Source: Nereocystis luetkeana (Eukaryota; Sar; Phaeophyceae; Laminariales; Laminariaceae). From it: a stretch of 64,000 nucleotides of DNA. The stretch is taken from the NCBI GenBank assembly GCA_031213475.1, contig JARUPZ010000003.1, positions 16,858,869-16,922,868 of the forward strand, read 5' to 3'. Positions 13,701-47,819 of this stretch are shown here, piece after piece (positions within the stretch are counted from its first letter, which is position 1; each line of letters opens with the position of its first letter). The notes under the pieces were generated by a model that saw only the letters and a list, made by a program, of their open reading frames with translations, had not been told where the DNA came from and searched no databases. Made by a program: the position numbers and the translations under genes.

Positions 13701-14182
13701 TGGTGGCAAGAGCTACAAGTTTTGCCCATTCAGATTTCGCAAGCGGAGATAGAAGAGCCCGGGCTCCCCACGAACACGATGCGGCGTAAGAGTGGGAGGC
13801 CAAGGTTGCCTACGGCACTCGCAGCATCTTGGTGTGTTCGTGCAGTGCCGACACACCAATGCACCAACAATGTTGCCCGTTTGCTGGCACAAAAAAACGA
13901 TGTACGAACCCACACGTTGTACGTACACCACAGAGACTCCGGCTTAAAATCCACTGTCTGTACAACTAGGGTGCAGAGTGTACGTACTGACACCCGAATC
14001 ACCTGAGAAAGTCGCCAGAGCGATATCGCCTCAACAGCGTCCAGAGTCGCCACCCTAAGTAAATCGAGCAGATCAACCATGCCAGCCGGCAGATCACGCC
14101 GTTGGCCGCGGCTCCTTTGAGCTCTCCGCGCCATATCCTCCGATAACTGTGTCACGCGTTCCAGGTAACTCTCGCGCAGCAT
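1..14182 (-). CDS. giant IQ-motif protein with dynein-stalk-like modules (3' part outside window)
   Basis: I read eleven exons on the minus strand: 14182-14003, 11982-9913, 9452-9159, 7713-7537, 7222-7011, 6023-5675, 4024-3695, 3128-2995, 2827-2537, 2259-2016 and 1789 to beyond base 1. Splice phases 0,0,0,0,2,0,0,2,2,0 close at every junction, giving about 2,020 residues with no stop in the last exon. The start ATG at 14182 follows an in-frame TAG and opens MLRESYLERVTQL. The 690-codon exon 2 begins with a compact part (WNGHNYLIKML, FLDQVEPLRRWLGF), then long Ser/Pro/Arg-rich disorder, then a Lys/Glu/Arg coiled coil near 9950-10130. Four IQ motifs follow, then two helical modules. IQ motifs bind calmodulin-like proteins, so a cytoskeletal or ciliary scaffold is plausible, but I do not recognise the family. 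Weakest borders: the donors at 7011 (GTTCC) and 5675, and the acceptor at 1789. Confidence 0.72.
4478..4745. repeat. imperfect A-rich tandem duplication
   Basis: The phrase CGTTCGCCTACCAAAAAAAT occurs twice, at about 4637 and 4680, separated by A-rich sequence. It lies in an intron of the giant gene. The 94-codon plus-strand ORF across it has no splice context and is not treated as a gene. Confidence 0.5.
5100..5365. repeat. minisatellite, GTGGGGTTAGTGGGGTGTCTTATT type
   Basis: About eight irregular units of roughly 30-35 bp share TAGTGGGGTTAGTGGG followed by a GTGTCTTATT-like part. Units to the right degenerate to GCAGTGGGGTAAGTTGGATAG. G-rich on the plus strand. It sits in the intron between exons 6 and 7 of the giant gene and holds no ORF. 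Confidence 0.85.
5675..6023 (-). other. exon 6 of the giant gene: first dynein-stalk-like helical module
   Basis: After the acceptor CTCTTCGCGCAG the exon reads LLRRMRAFASGLG, then LSPKAVELLRAYRHDPSW, then GGIAAASLVGWATELERVYR. The order (Pro-led helix, a DP-W turn, then small residues with a Trp near the end and a Tyr) resembles the coiled-coil stalk segment of dynein heavy chains, where a turn with Pro and an aromatic is followed by a helix with LC-W and Tyr. No AAA+ ATPase motif accompanies it, so this is not a dynein. The 3' end could be 5722 instead, but only 5675 keeps phase with the next exon. Confidence 0.55.
7011..9452 (-). other. IQ-motif run of the giant gene (exons 3-5)
   Basis: Four IQ-type motifs lie across three exons. 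Exon 3 (9452-9159) ends with LLVQKRFRGNVDRKYAAW. Exon 4 (7713-7537) carries TTIQRGVRYIWDRR and TLIQAAIRMFVTRQRY. Exon 5 (from 7222) opens LQTVCRGMKGRRRAA. The first three are spaced 26-27 residues apart, which is the usual spacing of tandem IQ motifs along one helix. The exon 3/4 junction (HIHQ to GATTIQ) and the exon 4/5 junction are both phase 0, which is the main argument that this is one gene. Exon 4's acceptor has a strong pyrimidine tract ending CCGCACAG. Confidence 0.75.
8045..8515. repeat. inverted repeat with ORF-like arms
   Basis: The minus strand of about 8225-8045 and the plus strand of about 8325-8510 are diverged copies of one another. Read outward they both encode GSILR-LPV-LT-PP----RVFG followed by IFG--RF (minus arm LPVSLTVPPNQLRVFG, plus arm LPVFLTIPPSKTRVFG). 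The arms differ in many bases, mostly compatible with the same amino-acid pattern. Together with a ~100-bp spacer they fill part of the intron between exons 3 and 4 of the giant gene. It may be a fragment of an unrecognised mobile sequence or two inverted copies of an exon; I cannot name it. Confidence 0.6.
9720..9806 (+). CDS. possible 3'-terminal exon on the opposite strand inside an intron
   Basis: After a good acceptor (CCTTTTCTCATCGCAG) the plus strand reads EELERELAQYDEINEQWNG and stops at a TGA after 28 codons. The composition is typical of a helical protein, yet no upstream partner exon was found on this strand. It lies in the intron between exons 2 and 3 of the minus-strand giant gene. 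It could be a relic of a duplicated exon or chance. Confidence 0.3.
   Translation, partial: EELERELAQYDEINEQWNGNAKPSARLT
12764..12791. repeat. (TGAC)n microsatellite
   Basis: About seven near-perfect CTGA/TGAC units in intron 1 of the giant gene. Confidence 0.8.
13000..13310. repeat. direct repeat of a ~135-bp unit
   Basis: Two copies, about 13030-13165 and 13170-13307, share GGGCCATCGGATTCTCAA, GGTCCGAGTTTGCACATTCG and CTACCGGGTATCAATATTAG with only a few differences. The leading ACGATGGCCCACGTCGTC at 13003 is a reverse-complement copy of the unit's ACGACGTGGGCCATCG edge, so the array starts with an inverted end. It lies in intron 1 of the giant gene. Confidence 0.8.
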
Positions 14183-14418
14183 GATGCACTTGAGGACCTA
14201 TACACCCCGAAGAACGCACACAGAAACGTGAACGGTGTCATGTTCGGTTCTGGCCTCAACTACGCACTGCGGCCGGTAGCAGCACTCAGGGTTGGTGTCT
14301 AATACTAAAGTTAAGAGTAGTGATGTCTGCGCGAGGGGATGTCAACACGATAAAAACACTCTGCCTGGAAATGTCACTATTCCATCGCGAGTCGAATGCG
14401 CTAACACCTTCTTAAAAT

Positions 14419-14531
14419 ATTACGGAGGACAATATTTAGTAAATAGGACCAAATAATGTTAGTAAAAATAGCGGAATATGTAGGTTTTTGTGTGTACCGT
14501 TGGTTCCATTTAATATGGCCCCCCGTAATAG
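14419..14531. repeat. palindromic element, CTATTACGGGGG family, copy 1 (diverged)
   Basis: Begins ATTACGGAGGACAATA and ends GGCCCCCCGTAATAGG. The centre has TTAGTAAAAATAGCGG and TAGGTTTTTG, shared with the other copies. It lies just upstream of the giant gene's start codon. Confidence 0.75.
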
Positions 14532-15043
14532 GACATACTTGTATATAACTAGCGCACCCGATGTATCACTTAGCTTGCCACTCTTAGTTGAGTATCCACC
14601 ACTCCATCAGTGGAACTACTGTAACAGCTGACGTATGCGCTTGTAGCGATTGTACGAGTATTGAATGTAGAACACGCAGACACGCGGGAAGGGCTGCCGT
14701 ACTACAAGTAAGTCCTGTGAAAACCAGGTATAATCATAGTCATAATCATACCAACTACAGTACTCGTACATCAGTACATCGTGGGTCAGATTCATTTTTA
14801 CCTTGATCATATATACACGAGTACAGCAGTGCTGAGTATCAGAAATGAGATCGTATAACAAGCGCGCCCGACCTACGCCGCGGCTGTGAAAGTTGAGTAT
14901 CAATCACCCACTTGGCCCTAACTCACAGTTGGCATGCTGTATTCGTAGGAAGTGACTACCAGGTATACGATAAAATAGTACTAATTTTTAGGTACCGCAG
15001 TACCAGGTATTGTGAACAGCAGTGAACACCCAATATTTTTGTA

Positions 15044-15258
15044 TAAAATTATAAAATTAGGAAATACGTCAGCTGTGAGTTCGACTGATTACATAACTAT
15101 AGTACCTGGTAGTTGATACCTGGTACTCAACTTTGCAAGCTGCGTAATATGTCTCGTCTATATCCCATTTTTATTTAATATTTTATAAAATTAGGAAATA
15201 CGTCAGCTGTGAGTTCGACTATATAGTTGATACTCAACTTACAAGCTGCGTAATATTC
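15044..15258. repeat. direct repeat of an AT-rich ~100-bp unit
   Basis: Two copies (about 15046-15150 and 15180-15258) share AAAATTAGGAAATACGTCAG, CTGTGAGTTCGACT, TTGATAC and GCAAGCTGCGTAATAT-like ends. The first copy also holds a TACCTGGTA pair that the second lacks. Confidence 0.8.
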
Positions 15259-15505
15259 AAGTTTCCCCACGTTCGAGGCACACGGGCAGAGTGATATCTT
15301 TAAGGTGTACGCAGGTACGACCACACGGGTACTGGTTGTACTACAGGTAATACTCGTACGAGTATACGACAGTACGTGTGGAACGTGCGAGAGCAACGTC
15401 GAATCGGTCGTGGCCAGCAGCAATACGATGCTGGGTATTCATACATCAACTTTTGTTCGTAAATGTAAGAATGTTTAGTTCATCATATTAAAACAAAAAC
15501 GTGTC

Positions 15506-16108
15506 TTACATTTCCGTACAGAGCAGCACAATTTGCAAACAAACCTCAAGCTCGCAAGAAGGCTCGATAAGCCGTCCTCCCTGGCCTCTCCTGAGCCTGG
15601 GTCCGCTCCGGCTTCCCCACGTGATATCCTCGGCGTTGCTCGTTTCGCTTGGTGCATGCGTCGGTCTCGGTCGGCCTTGGCGCTGTGGCCGCCGCTCCAT
15701 CATGCGGCAAGAGGTTGGTTGTGGTTTTGACGTCGACCCAATTGTGGGCGACCCTTGCGAGAGCGGCACTTTGAGCGCCATGCAATCACACCTGTATTCG
15801 TCGGGATACTTGCTGGGGGCGATGTGGGCCTCCTCATGCCTCAAGGCTGCAAGGGCTCGTCCTGCGTGGTATACGTCATAGACGAGATACGAGAGACCTG
15901 CGGAAAGCAATGTTGCCTTGTTCCCCCTTCGACGTGCGGTTCGCACGGCATTTGGGCTGTTCGTCCTGAAACCGTCACTTATCTCGCCGCATACTATGTT
16001 GGTGCGCTCGTGCTCGATGTGCATGCGCACAAGCGCGTACCGCATACGTGCGGTGGCTCCGTATGGGTCAGCGCCGGGATGGAGCCTAGAATAGGAGAGG
16101 CAGCCTCT
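15506..16108 (-). CDS. candidate terminal exon or single-exon ORF, unknown function
   Basis: The minus strand is open for 201 codons to a TAA at 15506. It starts either after a good acceptor (GACTTTTGTCCCGCAG, exon from 16108) or at the internal ATG at 16045. The early part reads LHPGADPYGATARMRYALVR and IEHERTNIVCGEISDGF, then LSYLVYDVYHAGRALAALRH, then a Pro/Arg/Ser-rich tail. Two plus-strand frames are also open here, so the strand is not certain; the minus frame was preferred for its splice acceptor and composition. No family recognised and no upstream exon found. Confidence 0.38.
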   Translation of the reverse strand, partial: RGCLSYSRLHPGADPYGATARMRYALVRMHIEHERTNIVCGEISDGFRTNSPNAVRTARRRGNKATLLSAGLSYLVYDVYHAGRALAALRHEEAHIAPSKYPDEYRCDCMALKVPLSQGSPTIGSTSKPQPTSCRMMERRPQRQGRPRPTHAPSETSNAEDITWGSRSGPRLRRGQGGRLIEPSCELEVCLQIVLLCTEM

Positions 16109-16243
16109 CTGCGGGACAAAAGTCTGGGGGTGGAAGCCGACCTCCAGGTGGGTCTACAGCAGCAGTGCACCATGCGTGAGGCGTGGCTTGTCGCGGTTTG
16201 CTCGTGTACTGGGAATCCCGTCGGCATGCGCACGTACTCGTAT

Positions 16244-16343
16244 TAACCCTTTTAGAACTCCAGTCCCGTTTTGGGGAAAAACCACCCGAATTCCAAGTAA
16301 TTTGTAACCAATTGTCCCCAAAACGAGACTGCATTGTTAAAAG
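16244..16343. repeat. palindromic element, AACCCTTTTAG family, copy 1
   Basis: The left end TTAACCCTTTTAGAACTCCA pairs with a right end ending GCATTGTTAAAAGG. The centre has the family's CCGTTTTGGGGAAAAACCAC and GTAATTTGTAACC parts. Confidence 0.85.
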
Positions 16344-16898
16344 GTCGAGCGAAAGAAAAGCACACCGACATGTTTTTGCCCGGCATGACGACATTACCCT
16401 ACAAGACGCGTAGTTGTGCTCTGTTGTGCCCAGTGCTTGCTCGTCCAAAAGCAGCGAACGACTCCGACCGGGTCGTTGCATCTTTATCGGTATTAGGTAA
16501 TCTCCAGCTTGGCACGATCGGAGTACAAACACCACACGCTCGCACGTCATATTAATATTAATAGTAGGCGTTGACTTTTACCAGTACCTTTTACCTGCGT
16601 CCGTCGGACACCGTACGTACATACCAGGTACAAGTTTGGAAATCATAGATCTCCAGGTGACACTCGTTGTACGTGCTCGACGTGCACGTGTTAAATTATT
16701 GCAAGACCGGTACGAGTACTACAGCAGTACCCTACCTACTACTGTACCAGGTACCGAATATTTTGAAGTATGTACTGCTGTAATCGAAAAAATATCTATA
16801 CTCGGACAGGTATGATATGTGTGTGGCGTAATCCTGTGTAGCAGAACGTTCACAGCTCTGCCTGTGGCGCTAGTTTCATTTCGTAGTGCTCGTAGCAG

Positions 16899-19144
16899 GA
16901 GACAGACTTGGCCGGAGGACCTGGGGCTCGATCGCTTGCCATCGCAACACCACAACCAGCACTCTCCCCTTCAAACCAGGCTTTCGACTATGCTCGAAGC
17001 AGAGCAGGAGATGTGACCGAGCTGTTCGATATCCTTGCGGCCAAGCTCAGACCCGGGAGCAAGAGTCCCAATGGGGGGAGCCGTGAAGGAGGCAAGACTA
17101 AGAGCGGTAAATCTACTCTTCAGGCGCACTACCATGGCTCTTCTGGGAACACGGTGCTCAGCACGGCCAATCTCAAGCGCATCCAGACTTTCTTGGATGA
17201 GCCACAGAAACACCTTGGCCAGGTATGAACAAAAACCTGAATTGTCATCGTTCCTGTACTGCTGCTGCTCCTGTTGCGTAGCTTTTTGTATGAATTGGGG
17301 CAAGCCAAGACGTATCTGGGGCGCCGTTTCGCTCGTGAGCTGTGGGTTGCGCCGTGAACCAATTTACCAGCGCTGGGCAAATCGATTCAGGAGGTTACTC
17401 TTGTTTTCAACTATGAACAACGAGATAATAATCACCGCAGCTGTGACGTATTCTTTTTTTAAAGCACACCCCAACCGTCAGTAGTCGGCAAGGTTATTAT
17501 CTGTACGAGTACTATAACGGGGTACTTTGTGCGGCTTGTTTTTGGGTCAGGTTTTCGCTGACATCGAGAAAGAGGCGGGGGAGTTCTACAACCAGGTTTC
17601 CTCGATCCGCCAGCCCCAAGGTGCCGGGGTACAACGGATGCAAAGAGGGGCACCCCAAACCCGCCTTATGGGCAGCAAGGAAACCTGCCTCGAGGTGGGT
17701 GAAAACAACCAGCTACTATCTGTTAGCACGGTAAGTTGTGGCACTGCGCTGAATATTTTGGTACGAACTGTTTCTTCAAGTGCACTTCCCGTAGCGGAAA
17801 GATTCTTGAGTAACTTTGGCATGTATTACGGTACAGAGCTTTGAGCTTTTAAACATGCGCACCCGTACGTACGTTGTCTTGTCGTCTACTCATCATTTTT
17901 GCCCTGTTTTTGGAGCTCCGTTCTCAGAAGCTTCACGATAGCCCGTTCTCTGAACAAGCCGCGGTCACAGGGTGTCTACGGTACCACTTTCCCTCCCCCC
18001 GGTAGGTTGCTTGATTTTTTTTCGCGCAGAGGGGCGCCTCCAGCATTCCCACAGCTTGTCGATTTATTTTTACATTTGTTTATACCTACCTGGTAACATA
18101 TTGGCTGACCTGGTATGTACATGAAAGTGTGACCACGGACTAGATACGAGGGAAAATGAGCTCTAAATAGTGTCAAAATATATCATCATCACCATCATCA
18201 TCATCGTTACCATCATCAGCAACAACATCAAATATATCAGACCGAGCCGAGCGCCAAAGGACGAATGTCCGCTCCTGTTTACAGGATGTGCCCGAGATGA
18301 ACAAGGACTTAGGGCCGAGCTCAAGGTTCGGTGACGGAGACGGATCGTTCTGGGATCGATGGCTCACCACAACTGGCCACTTCAGCGAGCAGGGAAAGTA
18401 CGCCAACGCCGACATGCCCACCCACAGCATGTACTCCAAAGGGTCGGTGAGAGGCCATAGATGCTCTTGTTGCTCTTCTTGGTTGACGAAACCGGCGCAG
18501 AGGACGAGTGATTGGCTGCGCGACTGCTCGCGGTATATATGCAACACGCACTCTGTACTACGTCAGCGTATGAAACTGAACACATTAGAACCGTTCGGAC
18601 CGAAGACTCGTCCGAGAAAATGGGACAACTTTCTCCCTGCTGGTCATGGTGAGAAAACACGAACGTTGTGACATAGACAGGACACGCTGCACGGTAGGTA
18701 ACGTGCTGCACCATGTTTCGACGGCCGTGCTATGCGGCGGACTCGCTTAAAGTGCGAGAGAGCGCCAGTTTCGGAAGCTACCACCGCTCGTCGCCTTTTG
18801 TTTTGTGCCGCCACCGCAGAGATCCCTCTTTAAATATGTTATCCCAAACACTGCGGTGCAAGCACCACAATTCGCCCTACTGCTGTCGTTCCTTGAGCAC
18901 CGAAACACCTCCCGGGCTCTTTTTCTCTCGATACGGGCTCGTGTAAAGAGTATGTTCGTCGTGCCTTTCCCTTCAAAAGGTAATTCCTCACAGCGGCTTC
19001 AAGCGGTACCAGCTAGACAAGCTCGCGTTCTTAAAGAATCCTGATCCGAGGGTGCTAACGTACGCAGAAAGGCGCGAGCTCGGACACGAGCCTGGGGATA
19101 CGGACGCGCCAAAGCGCCTCCGCGGGGCGACTTCGGAGGTGTGA
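16899..19144 (+). CDS. conserved-looking multi-exon gene of unknown function (5' end unresolved)
   Basis: Exons: 16899-17222, 17551-17694, 18285-18446, 18567-18648, 18820-18942 and 18980-19144 with TGA at 19142. The first four joins close in phase (0,0,0), as does the last (0). The join 18648 to 18820 does not close (phase 1 to 0), so a short exon or an alternative acceptor near 18765 is missing. The protein reads FDYARSRAGDVTELFDILAA, a Gly/Ser/Lys-rich part, ANLKRIQTFLDEPQKHLGQ, VFADIEKEAGEFYNQVSSIR, then FWDRWLTTTGHFSEQGKYAN, LEPFGPKTRPRKWDNFLPAG, LFKYVIPNTAVQAPQFALLL, and ends TYAERRELGHEPGD with a basic tail. There is no membrane segment or named motif. Exon 1 starts at an acceptor (GTGCTCGTAGCAG), so an upstream exon with the start codon remains to be found. 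Confidence 0.7.
18178..18232. repeat. (ATC)n-rich microsatellite
   Basis: Interrupted ATC/CAT triplets in the intron before the exon at 18285. Confidence 0.7.
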
Positions 19145-19599
19145 AGCTTGTCGTAGGGCTATTTAACATTTAATAATAACTGATAGCATGATATACGTGT
19201 ATGTGGTGCTGGGCACGAAACTGCGAAACGGCTCCGTCAATGACTCGTTCGCTGTCGTCGCTAGTAGCGATAGTCAGACGCAAGTGGAAAAAAGAATCAG
19301 GTGTCACCACAAGATGTACGCACCTGTCTGCAAACCCATGTAGGGGCGTGCTGTCGCTTTTTGGAAGTCTTAGCCGGCTGTAGATAATGTTCGCAAATCA
19401 AATTGAGGAAACGCCAATCTTCGATGACAAACGCTTCCGTTCCGCTGCAGAGCCCCGACATTGAGAACCTTGGGGGGGGCGCGTTTCCGGCGACCTCGTG
19501 ATAGGCCCAATCAACCGCATCACCGCTGTTCTGCGTGTGTATGTTCCTGCTGTTTTGCGGCCTCTTGATGTTATCCCTTGTTCAACCGTCGCGTGGCAG

Positions 19600-43465
<23,866 letters not shown>

Positions 43466-45032
43466 CGTGGGAACTTGTGAGTACACAAAACGCCTCCTAC
43501 CAACGTACGTGCACACCGAACGAGGTACATCCCGTTTGCTCCAAGGCGAACTGGGACATGGCTCTGCTTGGTTCGCTTGCGTTATGCCTGTTCTTGTGTT
43601 CGAGACGTTGGACATGATCACATCGTCTCAGCCCTAAAAAGCGCACGGCTAGCATAGTCGGCGTGCATGAGAGACGCGTGCAATGAGAAGGGGATGAATC
43701 TGTGACAGCACGCTTTGGCTGCACTGACACCTGGGCTGGTGGTGCTTCTCAGCTGAGAAACTGTCAATAGCCGCTATAAATACCTCACGAGGCATACCTT
43801 GCCATTTTTGCTTTCTCGTAGGGTTGAGCGAACACTTTTCTTGGAGCCGTTTTTTGGTGATATGTACAGCTTCCGAGGAGCCTCGTCAAATGTTACTCTA
43901 AAGTAGGCGCATTCTTACCATAACGCATGCATGGAGAGGTGCTATCGGATGTGACGCCCAACCGGGTGCTCAGCGCGCACAAAGGAAGCTACAGCAGTAC
44001 CACACGTAGGGTGTATATCCCTTTGTCCTCCATGTGCAGCATTTTCGATCGTGGGCCTGGAGGCCACCGTATCAGCAGGAAGGGTCTTGGGTCTGATTCA
44101 CAGCAGTGTCACCACTAACTCTGCAAAAAAAGTATTTCCGATATGTACGCCTCGGCATCTTCTTGCTGCCCCCCCGCCCCTCATCACACAACGCGTTCAC
44201 TGTTCCACTATCGCCCGGCCGAGGTGCTTCATGCAGTAGCGTACCGGTAGCAACACCCAACAGGGCGTCTCAAGAAAATAGGTACAGATGCAGGGGCGCA
44301 CGGCGAATAGAGAAAACGACGCCGCACTCCTAAAAAAATCATATCGCCACACCACTCTAGCTTCGAACATAAGGACCGCTTTATATCCATATTAACCTAT
44401 AAACGGTCCTTCTATTTCTGGTAAAAGTGGATTCAACAGCAGTGGAAAAACAAACAAACAAACCAGGAGGGTGGGACTTTCAGACGAATTTACGAAAAAC
44501 GCTTTTTTTCTCGCAAGGTTTCAGTTATCCCCCCCTGTCTGGGTCTCGAAAATTGGAGCCAGGGTTGACAGCATAGATATAGTGGAGAGTGGGGTGTTCG
44601 ATTGTTTTTCACGTACACCCCTGACCGGAACACAAAAAACATCTACCAATCTGACCGATAATAAAATTTCCGTTTGATATGTATATGATAGTCCAAAAAT
44701 TGCTTATATTAACGCCCAAAGTGATACAGTGTTTCGTGCCTTGCCGCGCTTGCCATACGGTATGAGATACTGGTACCACTATTAATATTAGAAATGCGGT
44801 TGTTTGTGCCAGGCTCGATTTCTTGACTAAGGCAGGGTGTGTCCTACTCTACGTGAGTTCAGTGTGTATTTGATCGGCCACATTCCCATTTTTATTTTCG
44901 TCTAGAATTCGAGCCTGCATATCTTAACTCCCAAAAGTGTGAAGTTGCTGACTGCTGCCGCGTGCTGTACCTATGCATCCATTATTCGTCCGAACCGCGA
45001 TCTGCATTCGGCCGCACAAATAGTGCACGCAG
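43466..45032. other. spacer between the LRR/EF-hand gene and the next plus-strand gene
   Basis: No exon was placed here. The first exon(s) of the following gene should lie in it, since its first recognised exon begins at an acceptor in phase 1. At 44049-44075 the sequence reads GLEATVSAGR, weakly like HLEATVRLNA of that exon. A tract at 44470-44640 shares GGGTCTCGAAAAT and neighbouring words with 40990-41130. Confidence 0.4.
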
Positions 45033-47788
45033 GATCAAACCCCCTTGGGTGGCCACGACCTGGCGTCACCACGCTCCTGACAACGGGAGCGGGAATGCAC
45101 TTGGAGGCCACCGTCAGGCTAAACGCGATGGCGTTCCGCTTGGAAGAATTGATGGCGGACAGGTGGTTTTCCATCCGGCAGGCAAGTCCAACCACCATCT
45201 ATCGACCATGATGCCATTTTCATGCGACTAACATCGATGTTGCCACGGACGTTTAATGCCGGTGCCAGTTAATGCCACTGACGAGGGCTATGATAATATT
45301 ACAGTACTCAGTAGCACTTATCGGCCGAAACATTGATGACTGTCATGTTCAACGCCATTTGCCAATTGCCTACCAATATGTGTAATTCCCAGCAACTCAG
45401 TATTAAAAGCGAGGCTGCTGCACTAGATAGGAGTATACGTAGCATGTCCCTGCTGGGGAACTAACCAATACAACTCTGGCATAAAGTAGAAGCACTTTTG
45501 ATACATCGACATGAACACGCAGCGGTCATTATATTTACGGCCAGAGTGGTGTCGTTCGCTCTCACAGTAATTCGATAGAGACCTCGTATGTAGGTCATGG
45601 GATTTTCTCCTCGGGTTAATTCTTAAGCGTACATTTTCTAAAAGCCGTTTTCGGTTAGCATAGTAATAGCACCCCTCCAAATAAACTACGGTGATAGTAC
45701 TATCGCAAGAATACTATATAACAGTAGTATAGAGCTCTCTACGCGAGGAGCCCCATAAAATGCCGCCAGCATTACAATATTAATAGTATTGATAAGCACA
45801 CCTCCTGCCGTAGCATGCCTCTCTACGTAGAATAAGGCATACCTGGTATGCCTTATAGGGCATGCCTTGCTGGGTGGTATAAGTCTACTAATAAAATAAG
45901 CCTACAAATACTGCTCTCGTCGGTTCCGTTCTGCGTATGGCTTAGATGAGACGCCTAGCACAATAAGCAGAGCACGCCCTATGCCGTCAAACTGAGGGCA
46001 CTTGTGGTAGGGGTATTTACATTAATGGCACGTCTTGGCACACAAAAAAAAAAATCTGAAAGATGGGGCTTCCCAACTGCGAAACTGCCCAAAATAATCC
46101 GAAAGTAAAAGCGGAATTGCCCAACACACTGTAGCGTTTTTTTTTGTTGCAACGTTTTTCGTAGCAGACCTATAGTAGACCATGCGGTTGCTTATCGGAT
46201 TCCGTGCGCACTTCTGGTTAAAGCTAGTGTTCGACGTGTATGACTCCTTAAGGGAGGAGCTTCAGAAAATCACGAGCTGCACCCCGACAGTAGCAGGCGT
46301 CACTAATCCCAAATCACGAGAGAGTACGCCCTATCCCTGTGTTGTCACAGCCAACCAACACCCACCCGGTCTATCGGATATATGACAAGACAGACACCGC
46401 TAGGACTGCACTCCCATTCTACGCACAACCTCCCTGTGTTGTCACAGCCAACCAACACCCACCCGGTCTATCGGGTATATGACAAGACAGACACCGCTAG
46501 GACCGCACTCCCATTTTACGCACAACCTACTTGGAGTTAGAGTCAAAGCGATGGGTTTTGTGCACTACAGCACCAAAAGGGTCAGCACGTTTAGCGAAGA
46601 CCAGAGGCTGTGATCCAAATTCCCCCAACACCCGTATTCGCTTCGGTGCTTCCTTCGTTCCGTCCATCTTCTTTCAACCAGTGTCGTTTCGTTGTCCTGA
46701 CCATACAAGAAGCGTTCCAGGGGGACGACTTCCTCCAAGACGTCCTCGTCGAGTTCGTTGTCACTGTCTACCCCCGCATTGTGAGTACAGCGGTAGTGGT
46801 CGGGGGGGGGGGGGTGCAACGTCTCGTTTGGGTTCGGGGTGCCAGCACGTCTCTGCTCCGCGTCTTAAATCTCAAATAAGCGTTGACGGTTGTTCGAGGT
46901 TTCGTTCAAGACGTCGTCGTCGAGTTTGTTGTCGCGGTCTACCCTCGCAGTGCAAGTACAGGGGTAGAGGTGTGGGGGTTGTAACGTATGTCAGCTTGTT
47001 TCGGGGCTCCGCCTCTCGTCCTGTGATCACTTCATGACCTCCAGTGTGTCTTAAATCGAGAGTGACCTTTGACAATTATTCGCGATAAAGATCGGCAGAA
47101 AGTATGCGTATGGCAAATGTGCGATGCCTTCCACAAATTACTCCCGGTACATATAGCCAGAGATGCGAACGGAGCCCGGCGAGGAGGTTACGATAAGATG
47201 ACATGAAACGAGATAAGGTCTGCGATTGCCTCGGATGTGTCGCAATAGCGCAACGATTGCGGCAGTCCGCCCTCTGCATCGTGGCAGACTGCGGGCGCAC
47301 CCTGACCAGACCTCCCTAAAACATGGCACACCCCCACCCACTTCCGTCTCAGGTTGACGTCTACGACTACTCCGCGCTAGTTGCGTGTCTCGAGGAGAGA
47401 TCACAGGCGTTCGTTATCAAGCGAGTTGGCTGGCTTGCCGTGTGGAACGCGTGTCGTCCCGACGGCTACATAGAGCTCGCGTTTGACAGGAGAGAAGAGC
47501 GACAAGTAGCCAAGGTATATAACGCGCCCCGATTCTGCGGGAGTGGAGTGGCAAGAAAAAAAATCGTAACTTTTCGGAAGGCCGTTCTCTCCGGAAAAAA
47601 ACGAGGCATGGCTTCGTTGCCACCCCCTAGTCTTGACCCCCATTAAGTTTTAGCTCCTACGTGTACGTCGCGAAACGCTGTTGGCGTCAGAAGTGATGCC
47701 GCGTCAGTTCACCTCTCACAATCTTCTGCACTGTTGTGCACGTTGTAGTCGTACTGATGTCTGCCTGTCTGTTTGTGGGTGGGTCTGC

Positions 47789-47819
<31 letters not shown>

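Larger units (their letters stand above)
14183..15505. other. spacer upstream of the giant gene
   Basis: No gene is seen. It holds the diverged palindromic element, the AT-rich direct repeat, and many copies of short words such as TACCAGGTA, TACTCGTAC and ACAGCAGT. I see no convincing TATA box; promoter elements for the minus-strand gene should lie at its left end. Confidence 0.5.

Noticed and set aside
13160-13729. 189-codon minus-strand ORF
   Set aside because: It crosses the direct repeat, has no splice partners in phase, and the exons on either side already join without it.
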